NCBI RefSeq assembly: GCF_028618695.1
Contig: NZ_JAQIVI010000022.1
Coordinates: forward strand, 62,001 to 126,000
Reading direction: 5' to 3'
Length of the DNA stretch: 64,000 nt
Origin: Natrinema soli
GTDB taxonomy: Archaea; Halobacteriota; Halobacteria; Halobacteriales; Natrialbaceae
The position numbers and the translations under genes are program-made. Positions 62,982 to 64,000 of the stretch are shown here, one piece after another. Every line of letters starts with the position of its first letter. Within the stretch, counting starts at the first letter, position 1. The notes below the pieces were generated by a model. The model saw only the letters and a list, made by a program, of their open reading frames with translations. It ran no database searches and was not told the origin of the DNA.

Positions 62982-64000
62982 ATGGTGTCTAACCACAACC
63001 TTGCGGACTACGAGACTGAGCGGGAGCAGTTCTCGTGGGACGAGATCTACGCGGAGGCCGACTGGGATGCACCGGCGGAACTGAACGTTGCACACGAAGT
63101 CGCCGACCGACACGCCGGCGACCGCGAGAAAGTCGCGCTCTATCAGGTCGACACCGACGGAGAGCTTACGAAGATGACGTTCTGGGAACTGGCCGACCGC
63201 TCGAGCCAGTTCGCGAACGTCCTCGAGGATCTGGGCGTCGAGCAGGGTGACCGCGTGTTCTCGTACATGCCACGGATTCCGGAACACTACGTGGCGCTGA
63301 CCGGGACGCTCAAGCGGGGCGCCGTCTGGGGAAGCGTCAACGAGCGATTCGGTCCGGACGGCATTTCCTACCGACTCGATGACTGTGAGGCGAAAGTCGT
63401 CGTGACGACGACCGACAACCGCGACACCGTCAAAGATGCGCTCGACGACGCGCCGTCGGTCGAACACGTCATCACCGTCGACCGCGGCGGCGGTGCGCCA
63501 CCCGACGACGTCGTGTTCAATACGGCGCTCGACGGCGCGAGCACGGCGTACGACGCCGCCGAGACCGGCGGCGAGGACGACGCCTTGCTGTACTACACGT
63601 CGGGGACGACCGGCCTGGCGAAAGGCGTCCTACACAAACAGCGCTGGGTGGCCGGCGTCGCCGCGACCCAGAAGTACGCCGTCGACCTCCAGCCCGATGA
63701 CCTCTACTGGAGTACCGGCGACCTGGGCTGGCTGACGGGCGCGATCAACACGCTCGGGGCCTGGTTCTGGGGGGCCTCGCTGTTCACGTACGAAGGCGAG
63801 TTCGACCCGGAGGAGTGGGCCGACCTGCTCGACGAATACCCGATCACCGTCCTGTTCTCGGTCCCGACGGCGTACCGGATGCTGCGGGAGAAAGAGGAGG
63901 TGCTGGCGGACGTCGACCTCGACCTGCGCCACGCGCTTTCGATCGGCGAGCCGCTCAGCGCCGGCGTCGTCGAGTGGGGTGAGGACGAACTCGGCGTCAC
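62982..64000 (+). CDS. AMP-forming acyl-CoA (acetyl-CoA-like) synthetase, 3' end outside window
   Basis: The frame is open to the window end (339 residues seen). It starts MVSNHNLADYETEREQFSWD and has the adenylate-binding loop YYTSGTTGLAKGV (about residue 204), followed by QPDDLYWSTGDLGWLTGAIN and FSVPTAYRMLREKEEVLADV. This is the ANL-superfamily plan, closest to acetyl-CoA or medium-chain acyl-CoA synthetases. With the UbiD operon upstream it may activate the acid that the decarboxylase makes or uses; a 163-base gap allows a separate promoter. Confidence 0.93.
   Translation, partial: MVSNHNLADYETEREQFSWDEIYAEADWDAPAELNVAHEVADRHAGDREKVALYQVDTDGELTKMTFWELADRSSQFANVLEDLGVEQGDRVFSYMPRIPEHYVALTGTLKRGAVWGSVNERFGPDGISYRLDDCEAKVVVTTTDNRDTVKDALDDAPSVEHVITVDRGGGAPPDDVVFNTALDGASTAYDAAETGGEDDALLYYTSGTTGLAKGVLHKQRWVAGVAATQKYAVDLQPDDLYWSTGDLGWLTGAINTLGAWFWGASLFTYEGEFDPEEWADLLDEYPITVLFSVPTAYRMLREKEEVLADVDLDLRHALSIGEPLSAGVVEWGEDELGV

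Noticed and set aside
1..64000. tRNA, rRNA or CRISPR genes
   Set aside because: I looked for T-loop-like GGTTCRAATC motifs and for regular repeats by eye and found none that fold convincingly. A tRNAscan run would settle it.

Overview
The window reads as DNA of a halophilic archaeon (class Halobacteria). The proteins are strongly acidic, most of the sequence is GC-rich, many starts look leaderless with a TATA-like box about 25-35 bases upstream, and there are an Orc1/Cdc6 initiator with origin repeats, several HTH-10 (bacterio-opsin-activator type) regulators and remnants of haloarchaeal IS6 and IS5 elements. The genus cannot be fixed from the sequence alone. The Orc1 gene inside its own repeat field means the window spans a replication origin, either of a megaplasmid or an extra chromosomal one.

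1-24957: a dense catabolic island. It encodes a heparinase II/III-like lyase (cut by the window edge), GH3 and GH20 beta-N-acetylhexosaminidases, a formylglycine sulfatase, a PIG-L deacetylase, an N-acyl-D-amino-acid deacylase-like amidohydrolase, a SelA/glucosaminate ammonia-lyase-like PLP enzyme, an FAH-family enzyme, three Gfo/Idh/MocA oxidoreductases, an SDR, a sugar isomerase/epimerase, a two-domain esterase, a flavin-dependent LLM enzyme and a DHDPS/KDG-aldolase-type lyase. Ten genes run in one direction from 23312 to 11563. Together they suggest intracellular breakdown of a sulfated, N-acetylated amino-sugar oligosaccharide without sugar phosphorylation. Five related palindromes (GTTT-N9/10-AAAC) lie in the two largest intergenic gaps and look like sites of a shared regulator.

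24958-29900: two IS6-type transposase remnants bracketing a truncated SDR gene, then the origin: five ORB-like repeats before orc1/cdc6 and three after it, followed by an IS5-type remnant.

30-50 kb: a mosaic of small transferable genes: methyltransferases, VOC and DHFR-like proteins, a YdeI-family protein, two ABC-2 exporters (one with a divergent TetR and a nested palindrome between them), HTH-10 and winged-helix regulators with small membrane proteins, a glycosyltransferase, and many broken genes (HTH-10, VOC, a PemK-like toxin with its partner, transposase tails).

50-59 kb: an envelope group: two MscS-type channels, a YihY/BrkB protein, a DUF389 protein and a CPBP membrane protease. 59.4-64 kb: an operon of a possible ribbon-helix-helix protein and two UbiD-family proteins, the second without the catalytic motif, followed by an acyl-CoA synthetase that runs off the window.
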